Below, one piece after another: positions 9,648-22,440 of a stretch of DNA of 64,000 nt. The translations under genes were made by a program, and so were the position numbers. Numbering within the stretch: position 1 is the first letter of the stretch; every line of letters begins with the position of its first letter. Origin of the DNA: Rhodospirillaceae bacterium (GTDB lineage: Bacteria; Pseudomonadota; Alphaproteobacteria; Rhodospirillales; UBA2165); the NCBI GenBank assembly GCA_018649725.1, contig JABIHH010000016.1:1-64000 (forward strand), read 5' to 3'. The notes below the pieces were generated by a model, which searched no databases, had not been told where the DNA came from, and was given only the letters and a program-made list of their open reading frames with translations.

Positions 9648-10817
9648 ATGGCTTTGTCGCCAGTTGAACAAAACAATCCAATTCTACGTTTGGCCCGTTA
9701 CCTGCGATCAGGTGTACCTCCCTATGCCTGGGTATTTGCCGGCATTGTTGTGCTGGCTGTTATTGTCGGCACGACGGGCGCGCTTCAACTTAAAAAATCG
9801 ATCAAGGTTCAGTCAAAAGCCCAATCAGAGTTCCCGGCAAAAGTCCTGCCGCCGTCGGTCGTTAAGGCGGCACCAAAAGTTGTTGTTAAGCCGACACCTC
9901 AACCGAGACCACCGGCCAGCGAAGAAATCAACCTTAAACCGATTTTGCCAGAGAGTGATGTTGCGACTGATGTAGCTGAGCCCAAAGCTTATGAAGAAGC
10001 TTTGCCGGAGAAAGTCTTTGAGCCAACGCCTGTGACCGTCGCGCCGATCCAACAGGAAATACCAAAAACGGAGCCAGTTGTGGTCGCGCCAGGTTTGGAA
10101 AATAGCTGGCGCAAAAACGCTGTGCAATTAGCTGAGCTGCCTCCCGGCCCGAAGATTGCCATTGTCATTGATGATGCCGGCGTGGATCGTAAACGCACAG
10201 CCGCTGTTACCGCTTTGCCTGCGCCCCTGACAATTGCGTTCCTCACTTATGCCGGCGCATTGCCAAAGCAAACCAAGGCTGCCACAGCGGCGGGCCATGA
10301 AATTATGGTGCATATGGCGATGGAGCCGCTTAACCGATCCGTCGATCCCGGACCCAACGTCCTGCTCATTGAGAGCGAGGCAGCGGAAATTTTAAAGCGT
10401 CTGCGATGGGGGCTCGACCGCTTTTCCGGCTATGTCGGCATCAACAACCATATGGGCAGTAAATTCACGTCGGATCCGCAAGGCATGAACATTGTGATGC
10501 GTGAGCTCAAACGTCGTGGGTTGTTGTTTTTGGATTCTCGGACTTCGGGCAGCACAGTCGGGGCCTCCGTCGCGCTCGCCAATGACGTGCCTTTTACCCA
10601 GCGCAATATTTTTCTTGATAACGTGCCGACGGTCGAGGCGATAAACAAGCAGCTGCGCCAGATGGAAATCTTTGCCAAGCGCAACGGTTATGCGGTCGCA
10701 ATTGGTCATCCGAGAGACGCGACAATTAACGCCCTCTCGCAATGGCTCGCAGTTATGGCGGAGAAGGGCTTTGTTCAGGTGCCGATCAGCACCATCGTTG
10801 CTCAACAACGGCAATAA
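9648..10817 (+). CDS. Divergent polysaccharide deacetylase family protein, membrane-anchored
   Basis: The C-terminal ~240 residues form a divergent polysaccharide deacetylase domain (NodB-like fold): IAIVIDDAG near residue 170, HEIMVHMAMEP near 215, NNHMGSKFT near 265, LDSRTSG near 300 and IGHPR near 360. The N-terminus has one transmembrane helix (about 28-50) and a Pro/Lys-rich linker (60-150), so the domain is probably periplasmic and anchored. The substrate is unknown; family members often sit near cell-envelope or division genes. The start is uncertain because GGGGAA lies very close to the ATG. It converges on the next gene with a 3-nt gap. Confidence 0.85.
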   Translation: MALSPVEQNNPILRLARYLRSGVPPYAWVFAGIVVLAVIVGTTGALQLKKSIKVQSKAQSEFPAKVLPPSVVKAAPKVVVKPTPQPRPPASEEINLKPILPESDVATDVAEPKAYEEALPEKVFEPTPVTVAPIQQEIPKTEPVVVAPGLENSWRKNAVQLAELPPGPKIAIVIDDAGVDRKRTAAVTALPAPLTIAFLTYAGALPKQTKAATAAGHEIMVHMAMEPLNRSVDPGPNVLLIESEAAEILKRLRWGLDRFSGYVGINNHMGSKFTSDPQGMNIVMRELKRRGLLFLDSRTSGSTVGASVALANDVPFTQRNIFLDNVPTVEAINKQLRQMEIFAKRNGYAVAIGHPRDATINALSQWLAVMAEKGFVQVPISTIVAQQRQ

Positions 10818-10820
10818 AAT

Positions 10821-12068
10821 CTAATTGAGGCGTGCCGTGTAGGCATTTGCACCGGCGGCTAGATCAATTTTAGCGAGATGATCGGAAACGGAACAGGCTG
10901 TCCAGGCGGCTTGATTGTCAGGCATGAAGGCTGAATGAGAAGACCCGGCACCGACTTTTACCCGAGCGGTTTCGGTAAATGTTTCACCATCTATCACGCG
11001 GACATGGTCTGAAGAAAACCCGGTGGCGACAATCCATTTACCATCAGCTGAGATGTCCAGTCCATGCGGATAGGGATCGGTTTCAAGCGTTGCAACTAAC
11101 TCCAGCGAAATTGCGTCAAAAACAGTAACCGTATCGCTAAGAAAATTGGCGACCAAAACGTGCCGCCCATCAGGTGTGACGATCGGGTAATGAGCGCCAC
11201 TGCCGCTTTGGACCTGGCCTAGATTGTCGCCTTCGGGTGATAGACAATTGAGCGTACCGTCAAAAGAGTTGGCTGAATAAAGGCGCGTGCCATCTGGTGA
11301 AAAGGCGAGGTGTCCCGGACCATCACCAACCTTAAAGCGCCCGGTTATATCACCGTCGTCCAAGCGCACTTTGACGATCTCACCATCTCCTGCACAGGGT
11401 GCGAAAAGATATTTACCATCTTTAGAGGCAACCGGATCATGTGGCGTTGAGCCGATTTTGAGAACTTGATCCTGGTACCCACTGGAAGTTGGGCGAACAA
11501 TGAGCAGCGTGCCACTGCCGCCGCCGGTCATGCAAATAATACCGTCATCTGTCACCAGTGGTATTTGTGGCTTTCCAGGCGCAGCCCAACGATGCAGAAC
11601 CTCGAGGCTCTCCGAATCGACAGCAATGAGTTCATTGGCCTCAACGTCAGCAACAAAAACCATTTTCTCATCAAGATCGATGCCAATATGTGACGCATGC
11701 GAAGCGACGGCTGCTTTATTAATAAGCTCACCGCTTGCACCATCGAAACAAGCTAAATGCTCGGCCCGCTCACAAGTCCATACTTTTCCATTTGAGCCGA
11801 TATGAAGATCGTGCAGCCCCGGCACCGTACCTTGAGCCAAAGTGAGACCCCGGGTAAAGCGCAATTGGATTGCCTCATCTTGGCTCTCCAGGATGTTATA
11901 ACGCGCCCCGGCTTCAAGCATCCACATACGCAGGCCGGAGCCAAATGCATCAACGGTGACATCAAATTGTTCGCCTGACTTCGCCGTGTTATAAGCCGCC
12001 AATATCGCTGCCCCAACTTCTGGTACAATTTTTCCACGGCAATCAATTGAACTAATTTCGTCGGTCAC
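10821..12068 (-). CDS. TusA-like domain fused to YVTN/cytochrome-D1-like beta-propeller
   Basis: The 415-aa protein has two parts. Residues 1-75 resemble the TusA/SirA sulfur-carrier fold: IDCRG at 8-12 aligns with the usual (L/V)DxRG strand, followed by a helix and an LEAGARYNILES-like second half. The catalytic CP Cys is replaced by Val (KIVPE). The rest (about 80-415) is a propeller with repeated SPDGTRLYSANS, TPDGRHVLVANF and SADGKWIVATGF blades. There is no signal peptide, so it is probably cytoplasmic. The start codon is GTG. It lies 41 nt downstream of trpE on the same strand and may be cotranscribed. Function is unknown. Confidence 0.75.
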   Translation of the reverse strand: MTDEISSIDCRGKIVPEVGAAILAAYNTAKSGEQFDVTVDAFGSGLRMWMLEAGARYNILESQDEAIQLRFTRGLTLAQGTVPGLHDLHIGSNGKVWTCERAEHLACFDGASGELINKAAVASHASHIGIDLDEKMVFVADVEANELIAVDSESLEVLHRWAAPGKPQIPLVTDDGIICMTGGGSGTLLIVRPTSSGYQDQVLKIGSTPHDPVASKDGKYLFAPCAGDGEIVKVRLDDGDITGRFKVGDGPGHLAFSPDGTRLYSANSFDGTLNCLSPEGDNLGQVQSGSGAHYPIVTPDGRHVLVANFLSDTVTVFDAISLELVATLETDPYPHGLDISADGKWIVATGFSSDHVRVIDGETFTETARVKVGAGSSHSAFMPDNQAAWTACSVSDHLAKIDLAAGANAYTARLN

Positions 12069-12109
12069 GGCTTAGCCTCTTAGTTTATTTTGGCAATAAA
12101 AACAGTAAG

Positions 12110-13630
12110 TTAATTCCCTCCGCTGGCAAATTTGACAGCTTCTTCGGCGGCTCGGATGAGGGCTTTGGCTTTGTTACGGCATTCTTGGTATTCGGATTCG
12201 GGGTCGCTATCGGCAACGATGCCAGCGCCGGCCTGGGCGTGGAGTTGGCCATCTTTTAAGACAGCGGTACGCAATGCGATGCAGGTGTCCATATCACCAT
12301 TGGCACCGAAATAGCCGATGCAGCCGGCATAAATGCCGCGCCGGAGGGTTTCCAGCTCATCAATGATCTCCATCGCCCGAACTTTCGGCGCCCCCGAAAC
12401 GGTGCCAGCAGGGAAGCCGGAGAGCAGCGCATCTATTTCGTCATATTTTTCAGCATCAATATCGCCCTCGACGTTGGAGACGATGTGCATGACGTGGGAA
12501 TACAGCTCGATCTTATTGCGGTCGGTCACTTCGACTGAGCCAATTTTTGCCACGCGGCCAACATCATTGCGGCCGAGATCAAGGAGCATAAGATGCTCGG
12601 CGAGTTCTTTTGGATCGGCTAATAAATCTTCAGACAGCGCATTGTCCTCGGCAGTCGTCTTACCGCGCGGACGGGTGCCGGCAAGCGGTCGAATGGTGAC
12701 CCGGCCTTCGCGCAATCTGACCAGCAGTTCCGGGCTTGAGCCGACAATTGAGAAATCGCCAAAATCGAGAAAGAACAAAAATGGCGATGGGTTGACCCGC
12801 CTGAGCGCGCGGTAAAAAGCGAGCGGCGGAAGATCAAACGGCACCGAAAAGCGTTGCGACAGGACGACCTGAAAGACATCACCTGCCAAAATATATTCTT
12901 TGGCTTTGGCGACAATCTCATGAAAGTCATCCTGGCTCATATTGGAGCTCGGCTCCGGCATGCGCGCCAGATCCACATCGTCTTGGTTACGCGGAAGATT
13001 GGTGGCAAAGTCATCTAGGACGGCGCCAAGCCGTGACAAAGCGTGCTCATAAGCCGCGTCCGCGGATAGGCCTTCTTTTGGCCAAACAGGTGTTACCACT
13101 GTGACTTGATCTTCGATGGTATCGAAAACTGCAATGATGGTCGGGCGGATATATTGGCCGTCCGGCACGTCGATGGTGCTCGGATTTTCATCCGGCACTT
13201 TCTCAGCCAAACGCACCATGTCATAGCCCATATAGCCAAACAGCCCGGATGCCATCGGCGGCATGTTTTCAGGCAGATCAAATTTGGACTCAGCCAACAA
13301 AGCTCTAAAGGATGCCAGCACACCGTCTTTCTCTGCCACCGGACAGGGCGCAAAACTCTCGGCGCTATCTATGGCGTCTCGATTAAGCTCCGCCCGATCA
13401 CCATAGCACCGCCAGATCAAATCAGGTTTAAGGCCAATAAAGGAGTAACGCCCGCGGATTGAGCCACCTTCAACAGATTCCAGCAGAAAACTGTTAGGCT
13501 GTCCTTTGGCGAGCTTGATCATGGCAGAAACAGGCGTTTCTAGATCAGCACCCAGTGTTGTTGAAACAACTTGGGTTAGGCCAGATCTATAGCCGCTCTC
13601 AAAACCAGAAAAATCAGGGGTGACCTGCAT
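12110..13630 (-). CDS. trpE: Anthranilate synthase component I TrpE
   Basis: TrpE makes anthranilate from chorismate using ammonia from TrpG. It is 506 aa, with an N-terminal domain containing the SFLLESVEGG feedback region (near residue 47) and a chorismate-binding domain with GDVFQVVLSQRF near 250, AGTRPRG near 325, DLGRNDVGRVA near 357, FPAGTVSGAPK near 405 and AGAGIVADS near 470. It starts 5 nt after the ppiD-like gene, so the two form an operon. It is separated from trpGDC, which is unusual for this neighbourhood. Confidence 0.97.
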   Translation of the reverse strand: MQVTPDFSGFESGYRSGLTQVVSTTLGADLETPVSAMIKLAKGQPNSFLLESVEGGSIRGRYSFIGLKPDLIWRCYGDRAELNRDAIDSAESFAPCPVAEKDGVLASFRALLAESKFDLPENMPPMASGLFGYMGYDMVRLAEKVPDENPSTIDVPDGQYIRPTIIAVFDTIEDQVTVVTPVWPKEGLSADAAYEHALSRLGAVLDDFATNLPRNQDDVDLARMPEPSSNMSQDDFHEIVAKAKEYILAGDVFQVVLSQRFSVPFDLPPLAFYRALRRVNPSPFLFFLDFGDFSIVGSSPELLVRLREGRVTIRPLAGTRPRGKTTAEDNALSEDLLADPKELAEHLMLLDLGRNDVGRVAKIGSVEVTDRNKIELYSHVMHIVSNVEGDIDAEKYDEIDALLSGFPAGTVSGAPKVRAMEIIDELETLRRGIYAGCIGYFGANGDMDTCIALRTAVLKDGQLHAQAGAGIVADSDPESEYQECRNKAKALIRAAEEAVKFASGGN

Positions 13631-13635
13631 GGTAT

Positions 13636-15531
13636 TTAGAGAGCTGAATCAACCGCAGCACGGTTGATCGTCACGCCAAGTCTGGTGCGGAGGGCATTGG
13701 CAAATTGGGTAGATATATCGTTTGAAATATTACCCTTTAATTGGCTCGCCAGGGCATCGAGGCCTTTCTTATCGGCGATCGGATTGGCCGCTTTAATGTC
13801 CTTAACTTGTGCAATGAAATGACTTGTCTGCGATGATGCCGACACGGCTTCTTTGCCTTTTGCTTTGAACAAGCCGCTGACAAGTTCTCCTGGCAATTGG
13901 ACTTTGAGGCCGTTGCCAGAGCGAATGAACTCGGCCGTCGTCTTTACCTTGACCTTCAATTCCTTAGCAATCTCGGCCAAAGTCGGGCTGCCTTTGAGAC
14001 GGTCGGTCAATGCTTTGACTTTTTTGTCAGCAGCATTTGCCTGCTGTTCTGCTTTCCAAGCGGCCCGAACATCGGCGCGAACCGTGTTTATAGGTTTCAA
14101 AGCCGGTGCCGTAACGCCGTCAACATGAAGAATGAAATAGCCGGAATCACCAAAATCGGTGAGGGCGCTATCTTGATCCTGCTCGGTACCAAAAGCGACT
14201 TGCACGATATTGGGGTTTAGATCGGTGATTTTCTTGCCGGTTTTATCAACACCGGCGCCACTCAAAGCCGCGATCTTGCGCACTTTGAAATTTAACCGCT
14301 TTGCTGCTTCTACAATACTGGCACCACCGCCCAATTCATCTTCAAATTTGTTTGAGAGATTATAGAGGCCGTCGACCGCTTTTTCAGCGGCAATGGCTTT
14401 CTTGAGATCGCCGCGAACTTCAGCCAGCATCTTCTGTGTCGCCGCCTTGATCTCGGTGACGCGCAAAATGTGCCAGCCGAGCGGGCTTTTAACTGGTGTG
14501 CTCACCGTATTGGCAACCAGCTTAAAAGCAGCGTCAGAGAGCTCTTTGATTGGCAATTGAGCGCGGGTCATTGTGCCAAGCTCAAGCGTTGCGGCATCTA
14601 AATTGGCAACTTCTTTGGCAACCTTGGCGAAATCGCCACCGGCAGTGATTTTCTCATAGGCTTGTTTCGCTTTGGCTTCATCGGAGAGTAAAATTTGCTG
14701 AATTTTGCGAGTTTCAGGCGTTTTAAATTCATTGATACGGTCGTCATAAGATTCTTTGATCTGTTCTTCAGAAACATCAATCTCATCGACGATATCTTTA
14801 ATCTGCAACTGCACCAATGTGATGGCGCGATATTCGGGAGCGGTAAAGCGCGCGGCATTATCTTTGTGGTATTTCTTGAGAGTTTCTTCAGATGCAGCTG
14901 GTATATTTTTAATTGTATTGTGTTTGATCTCAACATAATTGGCGCTGCGCTTTTCGTTGCGATAACGATAAACCGATTCCGTGAGAGAGCGTGGCGCGGT
15001 TTGGCCATTGGTTATGCCACTCAAATATTGGTTTTGCAAAAGCTGGCCTCGAAACAACGTAATATAGCTAAGCTCGCTCAAGCCGGCGCGCTGAATGGTT
15101 TCGGTAAAGCGGAGACGGTCAAAAATACCGCTTTGCGCTTTGAAGCGTTGGTCGTCCCTGATTTCCCGGGTTACCAAATCGTTGCTAACCAGCAGCCCCA
15201 TGGATTTAGCACCCTCGGCGAATAAATTGCGCTGAATAAGGGATTGCAGTACGTTTTGAGTGATCCCCATCGACTTAGCTTGTTGAATGGTGAAGTTGGC
15301 CCCAAAGATACCTTGCAGGCGATTAACCTGCTGCTGTACTTCACTTTGGAATTCCTGCCCTGATATTTCGCTCTCACCGATCGTGGCGACGGCCGCCGCA
15401 TCTTGTTGTGGTGCGACATAATCGCCAATACCCCAAACGCCGAAGCTCAAAATAAGCAGGGCAAGAAGAATCTTGGCTCCCCAGCCAAGAATGGCTTCAC
15501 GAAATGTTTTTTTCTTTTTAGTATCAGACAT
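13636..15531 (-). CDS. ppiD: SurA/PpiD-type periplasmic peptidyl-prolyl isomerase
   Basis: This is a membrane-anchored folding chaperone for exported proteins. The 631-aa protein has one N-terminal transmembrane helix (about residues 12-33, then a GDYVAPQ linker), a SurA-type N-terminal chaperone region (50-200), a parvulin domain (about 270-370, with LGTMTRAQLP and SPLGWHILRV) and a second degenerate SurA-like region to the C-terminus. This matches PpiD architecture. A GGGA site precedes the ATG. It is the first gene of ppiD-trpE and is divergent from tpiA. Confidence 0.9.
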   Translation of the reverse strand: MSDTKKKKTFREAILGWGAKILLALLILSFGVWGIGDYVAPQQDAAAVATIGESEISGQEFQSEVQQQVNRLQGIFGANFTIQQAKSMGITQNVLQSLIQRNLFAEGAKSMGLLVSNDLVTREIRDDQRFKAQSGIFDRLRFTETIQRAGLSELSYITLFRGQLLQNQYLSGITNGQTAPRSLTESVYRYRNEKRSANYVEIKHNTIKNIPAASEETLKKYHKDNAARFTAPEYRAITLVQLQIKDIVDEIDVSEEQIKESYDDRINEFKTPETRKIQQILLSDEAKAKQAYEKITAGGDFAKVAKEVANLDAATLELGTMTRAQLPIKELSDAAFKLVANTVSTPVKSPLGWHILRVTEIKAATQKMLAEVRGDLKKAIAAEKAVDGLYNLSNKFEDELGGGASIVEAAKRLNFKVRKIAALSGAGVDKTGKKITDLNPNIVQVAFGTEQDQDSALTDFGDSGYFILHVDGVTAPALKPINTVRADVRAAWKAEQQANAADKKVKALTDRLKGSPTLAEIAKELKVKVKTTAEFIRSGNGLKVQLPGELVSGLFKAKGKEAVSASSQTSHFIAQVKDIKAANPIADKKGLDALASQLKGNISNDISTQFANALRTRLGVTINRAAVDSAL

Positions 15532-15724
15532 AATTTTCCCAGTTATTCTTTATCGATAGAGATTGATTGTGGCTATAATATAGTCAGCTCTTAGAAGCGC
15601 GGCATCATAAGAGCGAGAAAGCCCAGTAGCAATACCTTGTCGCAACACGAATAATTGAAACTGTGGTCAGGGTCAAACTGCTGTGATAAACAGGCGCTTC
15701 ATATGAAAAAACTAGGAAATTTAC

Positions 15725-16492
15725 ATGACTGCGCAACGACGCCCCCTCATTGCAGGTAATTGGAAAATGAACGGTCTTCGGGCTACCGCGATGCCGCTTG
15801 CAGGCGAATTGGCAACCAAAATGAATAATGCGGATGATGCCTTTTTTGACATGCTGGTTTGTCCCCCAGCAACGCTTTTGGAGGCGGTGAATGATCTAGC
15901 GCTAGAAACAAATCTAGCTGTCGGTGGTCAAGATTGTCATATGAATACGAGCGGGGCGCATACCGGTGATATCAGCGCTGAAATGCTGAAAGATATGGGC
16001 TGTGCCTATGTGATTGTCGGTCATTCCGAGCGCCGCGCCGATCACGCTGAAAGTGATGAGGTCGTGAAATCCAAAGCCGAAGCTGCTCTTGCTGCCGGGC
16101 TAATTGCTATTGTCTGCGTTGGTGAGACAGAAGCAGAACGGGATAAAGGCATCACCATTGATGTCGTGGCTGCGCAAATCTTAGGCTCGCTTCCGGAAGG
16201 CGCGACGGCCGCCAATACGGTCGCGGCCTATGAGCCCGTTTGGGCAATCGGCACGGGCCGCACACCCACCAGTGATGAGGTTCAGGAAGTTCACGCCATG
16301 ATGCGCAAGACGTTGGCAGAGAAAATTGGCGCGGATGAAGCCGATAAAATGCGCCTGCTCTATGGCGGCTCAGTTAAGCCCAGCAATGCCGTTGAGTTAA
16401 TGGGGCTCGCCGATGTTGATGGCGCTCTGGTTGGTGGAGCAAGTTTATCGCATACAGATTTTTGGGCCATTGCTGAAAGCTGTCCTAAATAA
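15725..16492 (+). CDS. tpiA: Triosephosphate isomerase
   Basis: TpiA interconverts dihydroxyacetone phosphate and glyceraldehyde 3-phosphate in glycolysis and gluconeogenesis. It is 255 aa with all catalytic residues visible: Asn12 and Lys14 in GNWKMN, electrophile His100 in VGHSERR, base Glu170 in [12 protein letters not shown], and the phosphate-binding YGGSV near 220. The ATG follows AGGAAA. It is divergent from the ppiD operon and precedes secG, with a palindromic repeat in the gap. Confidence 0.98.
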   Translation: MTAQRRPLIAGNWKMNGLRATAMPLAGELATKMNNADDAFFDMLVCPPATLLEAVNDLALETNLAVGGQDCHMNTSGAHTGDISAEMLKDMGCAYVIVGHSERRADHAESDEVVKSKAEAALAAGLIAIVCVGETEAERDKGITIDVVAAQILGSLPEGATAANTVAAYEPVWAIGTGRTPTSDEVQEVHAMMRKTLAEKIGADEADKMRLLYGGSVKPSNAVELMGLADVDGALVGGASLSHTDFWAIAESCPK

Positions 16493-16502
16493 GTCTGGAA
16501 TG

Positions 16503-16580
16503 CTGGATCCTAAACAAGTTCAGGATGACGACTGTTTTTTAATCAACCACCTCGTCATTCTGACGAAGTCAGAATCCAGG
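16503..16580. repeat. CGTCAT...ATCCA palindromic repeat pair (copy A)
   Basis: Two 28-bp palindrome-like units face each other: 16503-16530 (core TCCTaAAC/GTTCAGGA, ending GATGACG) and 16553-16580 (CGTCATTCTGAC/GTCAGAATCCAG). Both belong to the family seen at 55.2 and 61.4 kb. The pair lies 10 nt after the tpiA stop and is followed by a T-run at 16534-16540, so the first hairpin may double as the tpiA terminator. Confidence 0.85.
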
Positions 16581-16665
16581 TTCAGGCACAATAGGTTAGT
16601 GCCAGCCCAAATAATTTGCCAAACCCAGCAATAGGGTATAAAAGGCGGCTGAAATTTAAAGAATT

Positions 16666-16694
16666 TTGCATCTAATGCACTGGCCGCCTATATA
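16666..16694 (+). promoter_or_regulatory. Candidate sigma-70 promoter for secG
   Basis: TTGCAT (16666-16671) and TATATA (16689-16694) are separated by 17 bp, about 30 bp before the secG start. It is a good sigma-70-type match and the only one in the tpiA-secG gap that I find convincing. Confidence 0.55.
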
Positions 16695-16726
16695 AGGGTG
16701 AGCTCTAGCAGAAACGGAATTGGTTT

Positions 16727-18794
<2,068 letters not shown>

Positions 18795-18795
18795 A

Positions 18796-19632
18796 ATGAA
18801 GCACGTAAAAGTCGGCCCCTATACCATCGGTAATGACCAGAAAATCACGATTTTAGCCGGTCCTTGCGCGATGGAGAGTCGCGCTCATGCGCTGGAAATG
18901 GCCGGGGCTTTGAAGGAGATTGCCGAAAAATTTGATATTGGCATGATTTATAAATCCTCATACGACAAAGCCAATCGGACAAGCGTTTCTAGCGATCGCG
19001 GGCTCGGTATTAGTGAAGCCATGCCGATCTTCGCCGAAGTGAAAGAGGTCACTGGTCTGCCCGTCGTCACCGATGTTCATAGCGCAGAAGATTGTGCCGC
19101 CGTCGGTGAGGTCGTTGATGTGCTGCAAATTCCAGCTTTTCTTTGTCGCCAGACAGATCTGTTGGTTGCCGCCGGCAATACCGGCAAAGCGCTCAATATC
19201 AAAAAGGGGCAGTTCCTGGCGCCTTGGGATATGGCAAACGTTGTCAAGAAGGTTGAGAGCACCGGCAATACCAACATTATGCTCTGCGAGCGGGGTGCAA
19301 GTTTCGGCTATAACACGCTGGTCTCGGACATGAGATCGCTGCCGATCATGGCCAAGACAGGCTATCCAATTATCTATGATGCGACCCATTCGGTGCAGCA
19401 ACCGGGCGGTGAAGGGACGACTTCTGGTGGCGACCGTGAAATGGCCCCGATACTTGCCAGGGGAGCCGTAGCTGTTGGCGTCGCCGGCGTCTTTATGGAG
19501 ACCCATCAGGACCCTGATAGTGCCCCAAGCGATGGCCCAAATATGATCTATTTAAACAAGCTTTCAGGTGTGATAGAGATGCTTTTAGAAATTGATGCCG
19601 TTTCTAAGAAAAATCCTGTAACTATCAGTTAA
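18796..19632 (+). CDS. kdsA: 3-deoxy-8-phosphooctulonate synthase (KDO-8-P synthase)
   Basis: KdsA condenses phosphoenolpyruvate and arabinose 5-phosphate, the committed step to KDO for lipopolysaccharide. From ATG 18796 it is 278 aa. Motifs include LAGPCAMESR near residue 20, YKSSYDKANRTS near 55, VTDVHS near 92, FLCRQTDLL near 116 and FDATHSVQ-like YDATHSVQ near 200. The enzyme's presence implies an outer membrane with LPS. It sits between pyrG and eno. Confidence 0.97.
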   Translation: MKHVKVGPYTIGNDQKITILAGPCAMESRAHALEMAGALKEIAEKFDIGMIYKSSYDKANRTSVSSDRGLGISEAMPIFAEVKEVTGLPVVTDVHSAEDCAAVGEVVDVLQIPAFLCRQTDLLVAAGNTGKALNIKKGQFLAPWDMANVVKKVESTGNTNIMLCERGASFGYNTLVSDMRSLPIMAKTGYPIIYDATHSVQQPGGEGTTSGGDREMAPILARGAVAVGVAGVFMETHQDPDSAPSDGPNMIYLNKLSGVIEMLLEIDAVSKKNPVTIS

Positions 19633-19649
19633 ATAATAATTATCCCTAG

Positions 19650-20939
<1,290 letters not shown>

Positions 20940-21167
20940 TCCTCATCTACCACTCTCCGTCATCGCGCGCAAGATAGTGTAGTGGGGGGACTTTAAATCT
21001 CCAAGTGTGACTGCCGTCATATCGCGGCTGAGATGTTTCCCATAATGTGTAGATGAATTAACGAATGAGATTTTGTCTTATTTTCACCTGATTTTGATGA
21101 TTGTGTGGCATTGAATGTGCGGTTTGCACGGCTTATGTCTTATCGGAAATAACTTGGATTGAATTAA

Positions 21168-21710
21168 ATGTATCTGTGTCGAATTTTTTTACTGATGACC
21201 ATTGGGATTGGGCTTAGCTTTGCAAGCGCCGGACAGGTGCGGGCTGAGGATGACTTTATGTTTACCAGCAGTTCGGCCAAACTCTGCTTGGATGGGCATG
21301 GACGGGGTAAAGATGTGAAGGCATCGAGTTGTCGCACGCCCTTTGGCGCGCAACGTTGGAGCATTGATAAGAATGCCGGGCAAATTATGCACATTAAATC
21401 CAATCTCTGTCTTGCCGTCTCAAACTCCAATCGCGCTAATGGCGCCCGGGTTGTTTTATGGCCCTGCAATCGTGGCACCAATCAACGTTGGAGCTTTGGC
21501 TCGGTTGGTGCTTCTGCCAGTCAAATCAAAAGTGCGCTGCACGGTAAATGCATTGATGTTTCCAAGGTCAATCACTCCGGCAAACGCGCCAATATTCACC
21601 TGTGGGATTGCCACCGGGGAAAGAACCAGCTTTGGACCATGCGTGAAGTAAAAAGAACCTATAAAAAGAAAATTAAAAGTGAGCGTAAGTTCCGAATTCT
21701 TGATCGTTAA
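21168..21710 (+). CDS. Secreted ricin-type beta-trefoil lectin protein
   Basis: The 180-aa protein has a signal peptide (residues 1-26, cleavage near GQVRA-ED) and one ricin-type beta-trefoil domain. All three QxW signatures are present (AQRWSI, NQRWSF, NQLWTM), with paired cysteines in each subdomain (for example LCLDGHG, LCLAVSN, KCIDVSK). Such domains bind carbohydrate, but no catalytic domain is attached. The tail is very basic (KRTYKKKIKSERK). It lies alone between eno and ftsB with about 230 bp on each side, and looks like an insertion into a conserved run. The ligand is unknown. Confidence 0.85.
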   Translation: MYLCRIFLLMTIGIGLSFASAGQVRAEDDFMFTSSSAKLCLDGHGRGKDVKASSCRTPFGAQRWSIDKNAGQIMHIKSNLCLAVSNSNRANGARVVLWPCNRGTNQRWSFGSVGASASQIKSALHGKCIDVSKVNHSGKRANIHLWDCHRGKNQLWTMREVKRTYKKKIKSERKFRILDR

Positions 21711-21944
21711 TCATTTATAAATCTTTCAGAATCATAGTCGATTCCATAACAGGTCGGCAAATAAGTCCGGCCAATATTAAATTGGGACGGCAATAAATTC
21801 TCCTAACATGTTCACCAGGGAGAATAATCCTTCCCTCAGTATCGGTAGTGCTTTGATTTTCCTAAAGAATTAGGAATTCTTGTCAGGAAATCGCTTATGG
21901 CAGGGACTTTGCATAGAGATCGGTAGAATACCAATTGGGGGACC

Positions 21945-22256
21945 ATGAAAGTCCTAACTGAAATACGATTACGCTCAGGCCACATAATTGGGCCGGTTTT
22001 GAGCGTGTGCTTAATTGTCTATATTGCCTACCATGCGGTGCAGGGCGATAGGGGACTTATTGCCTATTGGCAACTGACCAAACAGGTCTCACATGCCGAG
22101 GTAACGCATCTGCGCATCAGCCGCGAACGCGCCATCATTCAAAATAGAGTTAGTCTCCTTAATCCACACACCTTAGATCGCGACATGCTCGAAGAGCGCG
22201 CCCGCTTTATGCTGGGTTATAGCTTGCCAGATGAGATCGTTATTTTTAGACGTTAA
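21945..22256 (+). CDS. ftsB: FtsB/DivIC-type septum formation initiator
   Basis: FtsB is a small bitopic division protein that links FtsL and FtsQ. The 103-aa protein has one transmembrane helix (about residues 14-32), then a charged coiled-coil segment, and the family-typical ending ARFMLGYSLPDEIVIFR. GGGGGACC provides a strong ribosome-binding site. Position between eno and pdhA is the usual alphaproteobacterial location, although accessory genes now lie on both sides. Confidence 0.88.
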   Translation: MKVLTEIRLRSGHIIGPVLSVCLIVYIAYHAVQGDRGLIAYWQLTKQVSHAEVTHLRISRERAIIQNRVSLLNPHTLDRDMLEERARFMLGYSLPDEIVIFRR

Positions 22257-22440
22257 AATTAGGCACCGTGATTCCACTTAGAAAATAATTCCGGCATTCT
22301 CCACAAAATAATTGTTGAATTAATTTCACACAGGTTTTAGTGTTAAAAAGTCGATGTTGATTGACTGGGGAGATATTATTTCTCGCCAAACTTTTAGCTT
22401 TGATTTTTTAAAATAATTTCATTTCAACCGGAGGGCTCCC

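Noticed and set aside
14695-15225. Long plus-strand frame antisense to the ppiD-like gene
   Set aside because: Shadow of a well-supported gene, with no family resemblance.
18958-19506. 182-residue minus-strand frame inside kdsA
   Set aside because: Antisense to a conserved enzyme gene with intact motifs.
20940-21000. Weak CCACT/AGTGG hairpin after eno
   Set aside because: Stem is short, the loop is long and there is no T-run; not called as a terminator.
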